A stretch of DNA of 64,000 bases from Massilia sp. Root133 (lineage in GTDB: Bacteria; Pseudomonadota; Gammaproteobacteria; Burkholderiales; Burkholderiaceae_D). The notes under the pieces were generated by a model that searched no databases, was not told where the DNA came from, and worked only from the letters and a program-made list of their open reading frames with translations. Shown here piece by piece: positions 26,341 to 36,026 of this stretch (the stretch's first letter is position 1; each line of letters starts with the position of its first letter). The stretch lies in assembly GCF_001426525.1 (NCBI RefSeq), contig NZ_LMEW01000032.1, positions 187,370 to 251,369 on the forward strand, in the 5' to 3' direction. The position numbers were made by a program, and so were the translations under genes.

Positions 26341-27720
26341 TCACAGCCCCCGCAGGAACGTGCGATACCACTTCGCGCTGTCCTTCAGCCGGCGCTCCTG
26401 CGTGGCGTAATCCACGTGCACAAGGCCGAAGCGGCGCAGATAGCCTTCCGCCCACTCGAAATTGTCCAGCAGGCTCCACGCGAAATAGCCTTTCACTGGG
26501 ACGCCATCGGCCACGGCCTGGCGCAGCGCGGCCAGGTGGCGCATCAGGTAGCGTCTGCGTTCGACGTCGCGCACGGCACCGTCGCCCGTCACCACGTCGT
26601 CGTAGCACGAGCCGTTTTCGGTCACGTACAACGGGCCGGGACGGTAGTCGCGGTCGACCCGGGCCAGCAGTTCGGACAGCCCCTGCGGCGCCACGGGCCA
26701 GCCCATTGCCGTGATCTCCCCTTGCGCCGGCAGGATGCGGGCGCCGAGCGGACCGTGGTCCGGATCGTTCGCCACCGTCTCCGGGAAGTAGTAATTCACG
26801 CCGAGGAAGTCGGTCGGCACGGCGATGTCGGCCAGGTCGCCCGGCAGCACGACGGGCGCCGCCTTGCCCACTTGCGCGAGCGTCGCTTCCGGATAGCCGC
26901 GGCCGTACAGCGGGTCGAGGAACCAGCGGTAGCGCAGGCCGTCGTGGCGATCCATCGCGGCGACGTCCTGCGGCGCGGCGCTCGCGGGCCGCAGCGGGTG
27001 CAGGCTGAGCGAGATGCCGGCCTGCGCGCCGGGCACGTTCGCGCGGATCACGGGCACCGCCCTGCCGTGCGACAGCAGCACGTGGTGCGCGACCTGCAGC
27101 GCCGTGCCGAGGTCCGTCAGGCCCGGCGCATGCCAGCCCTCGTAATTGCCGATGATGGCCGTGCACCACGGCTCGTTGTGCGTGATCCAGTGGCCCACGC
27201 GGTCGCCGAGGCGGCGCGTCACCGCGTCGGCCATGTCCACGAACGCGTCGACCGTGTCGCGCGACGCCCAGCCGCCGCGGTCCTGCAGCCATTGCGGCAG
27301 GTCCCAGTGGTACAGCGTGGCCCACGGCTGCAGGCCCCGCTCCAGCATGCCGTCGACGAGGCGGTCGTAGAAATCGAGGCCTTTCGCATTCGGTGTCTCG
27401 CTCACCCCGTCGCAGATGCGCGGCCATGCGATCGAGAAGCGGTAGGCGTTCAGGCCCAGGTCGCGGCCGATGTCGAGGTCCGCCGGCCAGCGGTGGTAAT
27501 GGTCGCAGGCGACCGCGCCGGAGGAACCGTCGCGGATCCTGCCGGGCGTCGCCGCGAACCGGTCCCAGATCGATTCGACCCGGCCGTCCACGGTGCCGGC
27601 GCCCTCGATCTGGTACGACGACGTCGCGCAGCCCCACAGGAAATCGGAGCCGAAGTCGGCGCGCTGCGGCGCCTGCGGTTCCGGGCCGTCGGCGCCCGGG
27701 AAGATATCGTAGGTGGTCAT
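26341..27720 (-). CDS. Glycoside hydrolase family 1 beta-glucosidase
   Basis: Cytoplasmic retaining beta-glucosidase of 459 aa, the normal length for bacterial GH1. The acid/base Glu is E183 in 'THNEPW' and the nucleophile is E368 in 'YVTENG'. 'FLWGCATSSYQIEGA' at the N-terminus, 'YHWDLPQWL' and 'SLLDNFEWAEGY' near the end complete the family set. No signal peptide is seen. There is no good ribosome binding site ahead of the ATG at 27720; translation may rely on a weak purine stretch. A LacI-type operator lies 22 bases upstream. It would split cello- or laminari-oligosaccharides brought in by the transporters. Confidence 0.94.
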   Translation of the reverse strand: MTTYDIFPGADGPEPQAPQRADFGSDFLWGCATSSYQIEGAGTVDGRVESIWDRFAATPGRIRDGSSGAVACDHYHRWPADLDIGRDLGLNAYRFSIAWPRICDGVSETPNAKGLDFYDRLVDGMLERGLQPWATLYHWDLPQWLQDRGGWASRDTVDAFVDMADAVTRRLGDRVGHWITHNEPWCTAIIGNYEGWHAPGLTDLGTALQVAHHVLLSHGRAVPVIRANVPGAQAGISLSLHPLRPASAAPQDVAAMDRHDGLRYRWFLDPLYGRGYPEATLAQVGKAAPVVLPGDLADIAVPTDFLGVNYYFPETVANDPDHGPLGARILPAQGEITAMGWPVAPQGLSELLARVDRDYRPGPLYVTENGSCYDDVVTGDGAVRDVERRRYLMRHLAALRQAVADGVPVKGYFAWSLLDNFEWAEGYLRRFGLVHVDYATQERRLKDSAKWYRTFLRGL

Positions 27721-27741
27721 CGTGATGTGTGTCGTTGTGAT

Positions 27742-27755
27742 TGGAAAGCTTTCCA
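27742..27755. promoter_or_regulatory. LacI-family operator in front of the GH1 gene
   Basis: TGGAAAGCTTTCCA, a perfect palindrome sharing both arms with the other sites but with GC in the centre rather than CG. It is only 22 bases from the start codon. Confidence 0.75.
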
Positions 27756-27765
27756 GAGGCGCCGC

Positions 27766-27794
27766 AAAAAAAGGCGCGCACGCGGCGGCGCGCC
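27766..27794 (-). terminator. Rho-independent terminator of the LacI-type regulator gene
   Basis: On the minus strand, GGCGCGC / GCGCGCC (7 base pairs, 8-base loop, 27794-27773) is followed directly by seven T (27772-27766). It lies 16 bases behind the regulator stop codon and separates it from the GH1 gene. Confidence 0.8.
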
Positions 27795-27810
27795 GGATCG
27801 GGAAGTCGGG

Positions 27811-28839
27811 TCAGGCGGCCTTTCGCTTCGCGCTCGGGGCCTTGGCCAGCGAGGCGCGCAACGTCACGCTGACGGGGAATTCGCGCGTGACGGGACGGCG
27901 CATGTCGTAGCACAGGTTCAGCAAGGCGTTGATGCCGTTCTGCGTCATCTCGCGCCACGGCATGTGCACGGACGTGAGGCGCGGCGCGGAGAAGGCGGCA
28001 CTCGGCGTGTCGTCGTAGCCCAGCACGGACAGGTCGTGCGGCACGCGGATGCCCGCCTCCTGGAAGTACGACAGCGCGCCCACGGCCATCTCGTCGTTCG
28101 CGCAGAACAGCGCCGTGCACGGGTAGCCCGAGTCGAGCAGCTGCTTGGCCGCGGCCCAGCCGCCGGCCGGCGAAAAGTCGCTCTCCAGGCGCCAGATCTT
28201 CGCGGGGTCGATGCCGTTGTCGCGCAGCTCGCTCATGAAGCCGTCGATACGGGCGCGGTTGTCTTCCAGCTGGCGCGGGCCTTCGACGACGGCGATCTTG
28301 CGGTGCTTGTGGTCCAGCAGCGCGCGCGCCGCGAGACGCCCGCCCAGCGTGTGGTCGACGGTGAAGCACTGGTTGGACATGGAATCGAAACTGTGGTTCA
28401 GCGCGACGAGCTGGCCGGACTTGGCGCCCAGCGCGGCCACGTCTTCTTCCAGCAGCGCGCTCGTCATCACCACGAGGCCGTCGCAGCCGCGTTCGACGAG
28501 GAATTCGACGCCCTCGATGGCCTGGCGGCGCTCGTCGCCGAGGCCTACGCCGAACGCGAGCACCATGTGCACGCCGGCCGCGCGCAGTTCCGTGTCGATG
28601 ATCTGCAGGATCGGCGTGTAGAACGTCCCGCTCAGCACGGGGATGTACACGCCGACCATGCGGCTCGTGCCGGACAGCAGCGCGCGCGCCGCGTGCGACG
28701 GCCGGAAGCCCAGCTCGTCGATTGCCTTCTTCACGCGCGCCAGCGTCGCCGGCGACACGGAGCCCTTCCCGCTCACCACGCGCGACGCGGTGCCCAGTCC
28801 CACGCCGGCCAGCTTCGCTACGTCCTTGATAGTTGCCAC
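27811..28839 (-). CDS. LacI-family transcriptional regulator of the beta-glucan locus
   Basis: DNA-binding repressor of 342 aa. The N-terminal helix-turn-helix is complete ('TIKDVAKLAGVGLGTASRVV', residues 3-22) and is followed by the hinge helix 'PSHAARALLSG' that enters the minor groove at the centre of the operator. The rest is a periplasmic-binding-protein-like sugar-sensing domain ending in 'VTLRASLAKAPSAKRKAA'. The start is a GTG at 28839 with GAGGA in front; the frame runs on further upstream but only through leader. Its neighbours on both sides carry TGGAAACGTTTCCA-type operators, so it is the likely binder. The inducer should be a beta-glucan derived sugar. Confidence 0.92.
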   Translation of the reverse strand: MATIKDVAKLAGVGLGTASRVVSGKGSVSPATLARVKKAIDELGFRPSHAARALLSGTSRMVGVYIPVLSGTFYTPILQIIDTELRAAGVHMVLAFGVGLGDERRQAIEGVEFLVERGCDGLVVMTSALLEEDVAALGAKSGQLVALNHSFDSMSNQCFTVDHTLGGRLAARALLDHKHRKIAVVEGPRQLEDNRARIDGFMSELRDNGIDPAKIWRLESDFSPAGGWAAAKQLLDSGYPCTALFCANDEMAVGALSYFQEAGIRVPHDLSVLGYDDTPSAAFSAPRLTSVHMPWREMTQNGINALLNLCYDMRRPVTREFPVSVTLRASLAKAPSAKRKAA

Positions 28840-28885
28840 AAACTGTTCCTCAATGCTGTCGATTCGTCCGAAGGATACTGCATTT

Positions 28886-28903
28886 GCCGCCTTCCAAGGC
28901 GGC
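28886..28903 (-). terminator. Hairpin behind the ABC ATPase gene (possible terminator)
   Basis: GCCGCCT/AGGCGGC, 7 base pairs with a 4-base loop, lies 19 bases behind the ATPase stop codon. No T-run follows it on the minus strand, so it may be only a weak or Rho-assisted end. Confidence 0.35.
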
Positions 28904-28921
28904 TTCTCGTCGTTGCCGTGT

Positions 28922-29974
<1,053 letters not shown>

Positions 29975-29977
29975 TCC

Positions 29978-30910
29978 CTATCCTTTCACGGCGCCGGCAG
30001 CGATGCCGCGCACGAACCAGCGGCCCGAGACGAAGTACAGCGCGAGCGGCACGAGCGCGGTGAGGATCGTCGCCGCCATGTTCACGTTGTACTGCCGCAC
30101 CCCGGTCGTCGTGTTGATCACGTTGTTCAGCTGGACCATCATCGGCATGTTGTCGCGCCCCGCGAACACGAGGCCGAGGATGTAGTCGTTCCACACGCCC
30201 GTCACCTGCATGATCGCCGCGACGACGACGACCGGCAGCGACATCGGCAACATCACCTGCAGGAAGATGCGCCAGAACCCGCCGCCGTCGATGCGCGCGG
30301 CCTGGAACAGCTCGTGCGGCACGTTGCAGTAGTAATTCCGGAACAACAGGGTCATGACGGGCATGCCGAACACGAGGTGCACGAGCACGATCGCGGGCAG
30401 GCTGCCGAAGATGCCGGCCAGCGCCATCACGCGCACGAGCGGGTAGATCATCACCTGCACGGGCACGAACGCGCCCGCCATCAGGATGCCGAACAGGAGG
30501 TTCGCGCCGCGCGGCCGCCAGAACGACAGCGCGTACCCGTTCACGGCGCCCAGCAGGATGGTCAGGATCGTCGACGGCACGGTGATGGCGACGGAATTCC
30601 AGAAGCCGGTACGCACGCCGTCGCACGCGGCGCCCGTGCACACGCCGCTCCACGCGAGGCGCCACGGCGCCAGCGTCGGCGCGTGCGGCAGCGCGAAGAT
30701 GCCGCCCTGGCGGATCTCGTCCATCGACTTCAGCGACGTCACGATCATCACGTACAGCGGCAGCAGGAAGAACAGCGCGGCGCCCAGCAGGAACACGTAC
30801 AGGCCGATGCGGGCCGGCGTCCAGCGGCGGCGCGCGCGCCGGGCGGCCCTCGATGGCGCGGCGCCGGCCGGCACGGCCGGCAACGGCGGGACGATCGATT
30901 CCATTTTCAT
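29978..30910 (-). CDS. Sugar ABC transporter permease, MalG type
   Basis: Inner-membrane subunit of 310 aa with six helices after a basic N-terminus of about 35 residues. The EAA loop that docks on the ATPase is visible as 'ELFQAARIDGGGFWRIFLQV', followed by 'MLPMSLPVVVVAAI'. AAGGAGG lies five bases ahead of the ATG at 30910, and the start overlaps the stop of the other permease (ATGA), so translation is coupled. A longer frame exists upstream but runs through the partner gene. Confidence 0.93.
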   Translation of the reverse strand: MKMESIVPPLPAVPAGAAPSRAARRARRRWTPARIGLYVFLLGAALFFLLPLYVMIVTSLKSMDEIRQGGIFALPHAPTLAPWRLAWSGVCTGAACDGVRTGFWNSVAITVPSTILTILLGAVNGYALSFWRPRGANLLFGILMAGAFVPVQVMIYPLVRVMALAGIFGSLPAIVLVHLVFGMPVMTLLFRNYYCNVPHELFQAARIDGGGFWRIFLQVMLPMSLPVVVVAAIMQVTGVWNDYILGLVFAGRDNMPMMVQLNNVINTTTGVRQYNVNMAATILTALVPLALYFVSGRWFVRGIAAGAVKG

Positions 30911-31782
30911 GCGGCCTCCTTGCGGCTGCGGGCATAGGCATAGGGCGCGAGCAGCGCGAGCACCGGCACGAGCAGCACGATCGCGCCGGCCGACGCCAGG
31001 CCCACGTTCGAGCGCAGGAACAGGTGGTCCATGATGAACTTGGCCGGGACCTCGCTGGCGATGCCGGGGCCGCCCTGCGTCATCGCGACGACGGCATCGT
31101 ACAGCTTCGCCACCGCGGTCGCCAGCAACAGGAGGACGGTGGCGATCGTCGGCCACAGCATCGGCAGGACGATCTGCGCGTACACGCGCCACGCGGGGAT
31201 GCCGTCCAGGCGCGCCGCCTTCCAGATTTCGGGGTCGACGCCGCGCAGGCCCGCCAGCATCAGCGCCATCACGAGGCCGGACATCTGCCACACGGTGGCG
31301 ATGACGACGGTGTAGATGGCGAGTTCCTGCGACACGATCCAGTCGAAGCGGACGTCGTGGAACCCGAGCGCGCGCAGGCTGCCGTCGATGCCGTCGCCCG
31401 GCGTCAGCAGCCATTGCCACACGAGGCCTGTCGCCACGAACGACATCGCGTACGGGTACAGGAAGATCGTGCGGAACACACCCTCGCCCTTCACGTTCTG
31501 GTCGATGAATACCGCGAGCAGGAAACCGATCACGAGGCAGGCCAGCACGAACAGCACGCCGTACGCGGCCAGGTTGTGCAGGGAAAGCATCCAGCGCTCG
31601 TTGTCGAACAGCCGGTGGTATTGGGCGAGCCCGATGAAGTGCCCGGATGGGAACGTGCGCGAGCCGGTCAGCGAAATATAAAAGGTCCACAGGCCGGCGC
31701 CGAGATAGCCGAGTGCGGCGACGAGGGCCATCGGCAGCAGCGCGGCATAAGGCGTCACACGGGAGAGCTTCAGGGTCGCCAT
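30907..31782 (-). CDS. Sugar ABC transporter permease, MalF type
   Basis: Inner-membrane subunit of 291 aa with six helices. The motif 'GLAQYHRLFDNERWMLSLHN' after the first helix and the EAA loop 'EIWKAARLDGIPAWRVYAQI' are those of MalF/UgpA-like sugar permeases. It starts one base after the binding-protein stop codon and ends within the start of the MalG-type gene, so the operon is tightly packed. Size and helix number are complete; it pairs with the next gene to form the channel. Confidence 0.93.
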   Translation of the reverse strand: MATLKLSRVTPYAALLPMALVAALGYLGAGLWTFYISLTGSRTFPSGHFIGLAQYHRLFDNERWMLSLHNLAAYGVLFVLACLVIGFLLAVFIDQNVKGEGVFRTIFLYPYAMSFVATGLVWQWLLTPGDGIDGSLRALGFHDVRFDWIVSQELAIYTVVIATVWQMSGLVMALMLAGLRGVDPEIWKAARLDGIPAWRVYAQIVLPMLWPTIATVLLLLATAVAKLYDAVVAMTQGGPGIASEVPAKFIMDHLFLRSNVGLASAGAIVLLVPVLALLAPYAYARSRKEAA

Positions 31783-31783
31783 G

Positions 31784-33025
31784 TCAGTAGCGCAGCGCCG
31801 ACGCGATGCTGTTCTGGGCCCGTTCGACGGGCATGCTGGTGTTCCAGTAGGCGGTCAGCACGTCCTGCAGCGCGCCGTTCTGGTCCGGGGTCAGGTACAC
31901 CTCGGCGACGCCGACGGGTCGCTTCGGGTCGCGCAGGATCGCCATGCCCTTGCGCGCGCACGCGTCGAACTGGCTGTCGTCCGCATCGAGCCGCACGGGC
32001 ACCGAGCCTTTCAGCTTGTTGAACGCGAGTTGCACGCCCGGATTCTCGACCACGCTCGCGAGCAGTTTCTGCGCGCGCAGCGCACCCGCATCGTCCGTTT
32101 TGGGGAACACGAACACGTCGCCCTGGATCAGGTAGGGGCTGTCCGCGCCCAGGCCCGGCAGGCAGCCGAACTGGCGGCCCGGCGCCTGGCCGGCGGCGAT
32201 GAATTCTCCCTTGGCCCAGTCGCCCATGATCTGCATGCCGGCCTTGCCGCCGATGACGAGCGCCGTCGCGTCGTTCCAGTTGCGGCCCGGCGACGCCGGA
32301 TCGACGTAGCCCTGCAGGCGCTTGTACGCGACGAGGACCTTGCGAAATTCGGCGGAACGGATCGCGGCCTGGTCGCGGTCCCGGATCACCTTCAAATATA
32401 GCTCGCGCCCGCCCATGTTCGACAGGACCATCGAAAACAGCAGGATGTCCTGCCACGCCTGGCCGCCGTGCGCGAGCGGGATCACGCCCGCCGCCTTCAG
32501 CTTGTCGAGGGCCGCGAACAGCTCGTCCATCGTCGCGGGCTCGCGCGTGATGCCGGCCTTCGCGAACGCCGCCTTCGAGTACCAGATCCACGTCTGCATG
32601 TGGATGTTCATCGGCACGGCATACCAGTGGCCGCGCACCTTGATCACGTCGACGATGGGCGCGGGCAGCACCTGGTCCCAGCGGTCGCGCCGGGCGAGAT
32701 CGTCGACGGGATTCAGCAGGTCTTCCTCGATGATGTCGAGGAACTGCTTCGACGTGTTGAACTGGGCGGCGGTCGGCGGATTGCCGCCGATGATGCGGTT
32801 GATGGTGACGGCGCGCGACTGGTCGCCGCCCGCGATGGCGGTGTCGACCCACGTGCCGCCGGCGTCGCGGTAGGCCTGCTCGACCTGCTTCACGGCGGCC
32901 GATTCGCCGCCGGACGTCCACCAGTGGATCACCTCGGCCCGTGGACCGCCATGCGCCGCGCTTGCGGTCGCGCACAGCCATGCGCACAGTGAGGCGCACA
33001 GCAACGCCCTGCGGGTTCCGTACAT
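31784..33025 (-). CDS. Sugar-binding protein of the ABC importer
   Basis: Periplasmic binding protein of 413 aa, first gene of the importer operon. Signal peptide at about residues 1-24 (cut near ASAAHG). 'EVIHWWTSGGESAAVKQVEQAYRDAGG' (two consecutive blocks from about residue 29) and 'GKAGMQIMGDWAKGEF' are typical of glucose/mannose and cellobiose-type binding proteins. GGAGA precedes the ATG at 33025. A promoter (TTGACA, 18 bases, TATAGT) and a LacI-type operator lie upstream, placing the operon under the same regulator as GH16, GH3 and GH1. Cargo is probably glucose or short beta-glucan oligomers. Confidence 0.93.
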   Translation of the reverse strand: MYGTRRALLCASLCAWLCATASAAHGGPRAEVIHWWTSGGESAAVKQVEQAYRDAGGTWVDTAIAGGDQSRAVTINRIIGGNPPTAAQFNTSKQFLDIIEEDLLNPVDDLARRDRWDQVLPAPIVDVIKVRGHWYAVPMNIHMQTWIWYSKAAFAKAGITREPATMDELFAALDKLKAAGVIPLAHGGQAWQDILLFSMVLSNMGGRELYLKVIRDRDQAAIRSAEFRKVLVAYKRLQGYVDPASPGRNWNDATALVIGGKAGMQIMGDWAKGEFIAAGQAPGRQFGCLPGLGADSPYLIQGDVFVFPKTDDAGALRAQKLLASVVENPGVQLAFNKLKGSVPVRLDADDSQFDACARKGMAILRDPKRPVGVAEVYLTPDQNGALQDVLTAYWNTSMPVERAQNSIASALRY

Positions 33026-33087
33026 GCTGTCTCCGTGATGGCGTCCTGGCGGGGCCGGCGCCTTTTTTATACGTACTCGGCATGCCA

Positions 33088-33101
33088 TGGAAACGTTCCC
33101 A
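33088..33101. promoter_or_regulatory. LacI-family operator in front of the ABC importer operon
   Basis: TGGAAACGTTCCCA, identical to the GH16 site. It is embedded in a wider inverted repeat because CCATGG flanks it on both sides. Confidence 0.82.
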
Positions 33102-33114
33102 TGGGCATGGTCCG

Positions 33115-33144
33115 ACTATAACATCCCAAAAAAATCAGTGTCAA
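33115..33144 (-). promoter_or_regulatory. Sigma-70 promoter of the ABC importer operon
   Basis: Minus strand TTGACA (33144-33139), 18-base spacer, TATAGT (33120-33115). The operator begins 13 bases after the -10 element. Confidence 0.72.
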
Positions 33145-33157
33145 ACAAAACAACGCC

Positions 33158-34075
33158 CTAGCCTGCCGCCTGCGCGCACACGGCCTGGACGTGGCGCCGC
33201 AGCCACGCGTGGACGGGGTCGGCATGCTGGCGCTGGTGCCAGCACTGTTCCACGTCCACGGCCGGCAGCGCGAACGGCAGCGCAAACGTCTGCAGCGGCA
33301 TCGTCGTCATCGCCCACTGCACGAACGGCGCCGGCATCACGGCGACGAAGTCGGACGCCAGGGCCATCGCCAGCGCGGCCTGGAATCCCGGCGCGACGAG
33401 GGCGACGGTGCGGCGCAGGCCCCGCTCGGCCAGGGCCACGTCGACCGCCGCGCACGAGCGCCGCCCGGGCGACGTGGCGATGTGCTGCCACGCGACGAAT
33501 GCCTCCGCCGTGATTCTGGCGCGGCGGCGCCCGGCGCACAAGGGGTGGCCGCGCCGCACGACGCCGACGAACGACGCCGTGAACAGCCGCTCGGTGAGGA
33601 TGCCCGGCTCCGGCCCCTTCACGACGAGGATGTCGAGGTCGACCTCGCCGCTGCGCAGCGCGTCCGGATCCCGGCTCGCGCGCGGCAGGAACTGCAGTGC
33701 GGTGCCCGGCGCCTCGGCGCGCATCGCGGCCGCCAGCCTTGCCGCCCACGCGCCGGCGAAACCGTCGTTGGCGCGGATCGTGAACGTCCGTTCCAGGGTC
33801 GCAAAATCCACGCGCGGCGGCTGCAGCACGCCGCGCACCTGGTCGATGGCGTGGGTGACCGCCTCGCGCAGCGCAAGCGCGCGCGACGTCGGCACGAGGC
33901 CGCGCCCGGCCGGCACGAACAGCGGGTCGCCGAATGCATCGCGCAGCCGCGCGAGGCGGCGGCTCATCGCCGGCGCGCTCACGTGCAGGCGTTGTGCCGC
34001 GCCCGCCACGCTGCCCGCCTGCAGCAGGGCGTCGAGGTCGACGAGGAGATTGAGGTCGAGCGTCTGGAGGGTCAT
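33158..34075 (-). CDS. LysR-family transcriptional regulator
   Basis: Regulator of 305 aa with an N-terminal winged helix-turn-helix ('LDLNLLVDLDALLQAGSVAG', then 'RLHVSAPAMSRRLARLRDAF') and a substrate-binding-like effector domain. The ATG at 34075 was chosen at the natural start of the family; the open frame runs far upstream over the divergent gene. It is divergent from an EamA exporter gene with an 81-base gap, so it probably controls that gene in response to the exported metabolite. Effector unknown. Confidence 0.9.
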   Translation of the reverse strand: MTLQTLDLNLLVDLDALLQAGSVAGAAQRLHVSAPAMSRRLARLRDAFGDPLFVPAGRGLVPTSRALALREAVTHAIDQVRGVLQPPRVDFATLERTFTIRANDGFAGAWAARLAAAMRAEAPGTALQFLPRASRDPDALRSGEVDLDILVVKGPEPGILTERLFTASFVGVVRRGHPLCAGRRRARITAEAFVAWQHIATSPGRRSCAAVDVALAERGLRRTVALVAPGFQAALAMALASDFVAVMPAPFVQWAMTTMPLQTFALPFALPAVDVEQCWHQRQHADPVHAWLRRHVQAVCAQAAG

Positions 34076-34156
34076 CGCGAATGCTGCATACGGTGCACGG
34101 GTTGCCTGCAAGGATATCACTTTACGCACGGCCCGCGGCCGGATGATGATGGCGGC

Positions 34157-35023
34157 ATGAATACACTCTTTCCCCTGCTGGCCGTGTGCATCTGGACCGG
34201 CAACACGCTGGTCACCAAATCGGCGGCCACCGCCATCGCACCGGCCGCCATCGCCTTTTACCGTTGGGTGCTCGCCGGCGCGATCCTCACGCCGTTCGTC
34301 GCGCGCGCCGTGTGGCACAAGCGCGCCGTCGTGGCGCGGCACTGGCCCAAACTCGCGCTGCTGGGCGCCCTCGGCATGGCGACCTACCAGGGACTGGCCT
34401 ACCAGGCGGCGCGGACGACGACGGCGATCAACATGGGCGTGATCGTCGCCACGATGCCGCTGATGTCCGCGCTGCTGGCCGCGGCGGCCGGCGGCGCGCG
34501 TCCGACGCGGGCGACGATCGGCGGCGCCCTGCTGTCGCTGGCCGGCGTGGTCGTCCTCGCGGCGCAGGGCGCGCCGGCGCGGCTGCTCCACGGCGGACTG
34601 CATCCCGGCGATGCGTTGATGGTCGTCGCCGTCGCGTCGAACGCCGTGTATGGCGTCCTGCTCAAGCGCTGGGCGCTGCCGCTGTCGACCTGGGAACAGC
34701 TGTACGTGCAGATCGGCTTCGGCGTACTCTGCCTCGCGCCGTTCTGGTGGTGCGCGCCCGCCTCGCCGGTCACGGCCGCCAACCTGCCGCTGGTCCTGTA
34801 CGCCGGCACCGCCGCGTCGATCGGGGCGCCGTTCTGCTGGATGAACGGCATCAAGCGGATCGGCCCCGCGCGCGCCGCCGTCTTCATGAACCTGCTGCCG
34901 CTGCTGGTCGCGCTGGGCGCGTGGGGATTGCTGGGCGAACGGCTGCGCGGCTACCACGCGGCCGGCGGTGCGCTCGTGCTGGCCGGGCTGCTGTGGAGCC
35001 AGCGCCGCTCACGGCTTCACTGA
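34157..35023 (+). CDS. EamA/DMT-family transporter
   Basis: Ten-helix inner-membrane exporter of 288 aa built from two EamA halves. 'LLAVCIWTGNTLVTKSAAT' starts the first half, and 'GDALMVVAVASNAVYGVLLK' starts the second; 'FMNLLPLLVALGAWGLLGER' is the usual ninth helix and loop. Family members export amino acids, purines or other metabolites; none can be singled out. It faces the LysR gene upstream and overlaps the convergent second LysR gene by seven bases at the 3' end. Confidence 0.9.
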   Translation: MNTLFPLLAVCIWTGNTLVTKSAATAIAPAAIAFYRWVLAGAILTPFVARAVWHKRAVVARHWPKLALLGALGMATYQGLAYQAARTTTAINMGVIVATMPLMSALLAAAAGGARPTRATIGGALLSLAGVVVLAAQGAPARLLHGGLHPGDALMVVAVASNAVYGVLLKRWALPLSTWEQLYVQIGFGVLCLAPFWWCAPASPVTAANLPLVLYAGTAASIGAPFCWMNGIKRIGPARAAVFMNLLPLLVALGAWGLLGERLRGYHAAGGALVLAGLLWSQRRSRLH

Positions 35024-35919
35024 GGTTTCACCAAGGCTTCCCGCAGCATGTCGAACAGCGTGCGCGCGGCCGGGGCCATCGTGTGGTTGCGCTTGGCGAT
35101 CAGGCCCAGGGTCCGGTGGATGGCCGGGTTCACGAGCGGCACGCCGACGATCGTGTCCTGACGGCCCGGCAGCACGGACAGGCCGGGCACGGCGGCCACG
35201 CCCATCCCCGCCTCGACGAGGGCCAGCACACCGGACACGTGGTTCACCTCGCACAGGATCACCGGGTGCTTTTCGACGCCGGCCAGCGCCGCGTCGATGA
35301 CGGTACGGTTGCCGCTCGACGTCGCGACCGAGATGTAGCGCTCGTTCATGGTCTCCTTCCAACTGAGCTCCTTGCGGCCCGCGAGCGGATGGCTGCTGCG
35401 CATCGCCAGCACATAGCTCTCCACGTAGATCGGCTCGAACTCGATCTCCGGGTTTTCCGCGCCGGTGAAGTTGATGCCGAAATCCGCTACGCCCGCCAGT
35501 ACGAGGTTCAGCACGTCCTGCGCGCTCTCGTCGTGCACGCGCACGCGGATGCGCGGGAAGCGCTCGCTGAAGCGCGCCAGGACGTCCGGCAGGAAGTGCC
35601 ACACGGCGGACGGCACGCACGCGAGCGTGACGGAGCCGGTGCGATGGGCCGCGAGATCGGCCACGCCGAGCACCGCGTCTTCCAGACCGTCCAGCGCCGT
35701 GCGCACGTTGACGAGGAAGGTCTGGCCGACGTTCGTCAGCTGCACGCGGCGCGTGGTCCGCTCGAACAGCTTGACGCCCAAGCTGTCCTCGAGCTTGTCG
35801 ATGCGCCGGCTCAACGCCGACTGGGACAGGAACAGGTCGGCCGCGGCCTGCCGGAAGCTGGCCCGTTGCGCCACGGCCACGAACGCCTGCAAGTCATGAA
35901 GATCGTAATTGATGCGCAT
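35017..35919 (-). CDS. LysR-family transcriptional regulator (of the porin/transporter operon)
   Basis: Regulator of 300 aa. The DNA-binding domain is clear ('LHDLQAFVAVAQRASFRQAA', 'LFLSQSALSRRIDKLEDSLG') and the effector domain follows from about residue 90 ('GSVTLACVPSAVWHFLPDVL'). It is divergent from the porin operon, and the intervening DNA holds an ATTTG-N7-CAAAT dyad of the T-N11-A LysR type. It therefore most likely controls the porin, binding protein and MHS transporter genes. The effector is probably the organic acid moved by that transporter. Confidence 0.9.
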   Translation of the reverse strand: MRINYDLHDLQAFVAVAQRASFRQAAADLFLSQSALSRRIDKLEDSLGVKLFERTTRRVQLTNVGQTFLVNVRTALDGLEDAVLGVADLAAHRTGSVTLACVPSAVWHFLPDVLARFSERFPRIRVRVHDESAQDVLNLVLAGVADFGINFTGAENPEIEFEPIYVESYVLAMRSSHPLAGRKELSWKETMNERYISVATSSGNRTVIDAALAGVEKHPVILCEVNHVSGVLALVEAGMGVAAVPGLSVLPGRQDTIVGVPLVNPAIHRTLGLIAKRNHTMAPAARTLFDMLREALVKPQ

Positions 35920-35939
35920 GACGCAAGAATACGCTGGAA

Positions 35940-35956
35940 ATTTGCAATTATCAAAT
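35940..35956. promoter_or_regulatory. LysR-type binding dyad between the LysR and porin genes
   Basis: ATTTG, seven bases, CAAAT: a perfect inverted repeat of the T-N11-A class, 21 bases from the LysR start and 71 from the porin start. Confidence 0.6.
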
Positions 35957-36026
35957 CATTCGTTTTATCGGATGATCTAGCCACTTACCCATCAGCCTCG
36001 CCAAGAAGGCATCACAAGGAGACACC

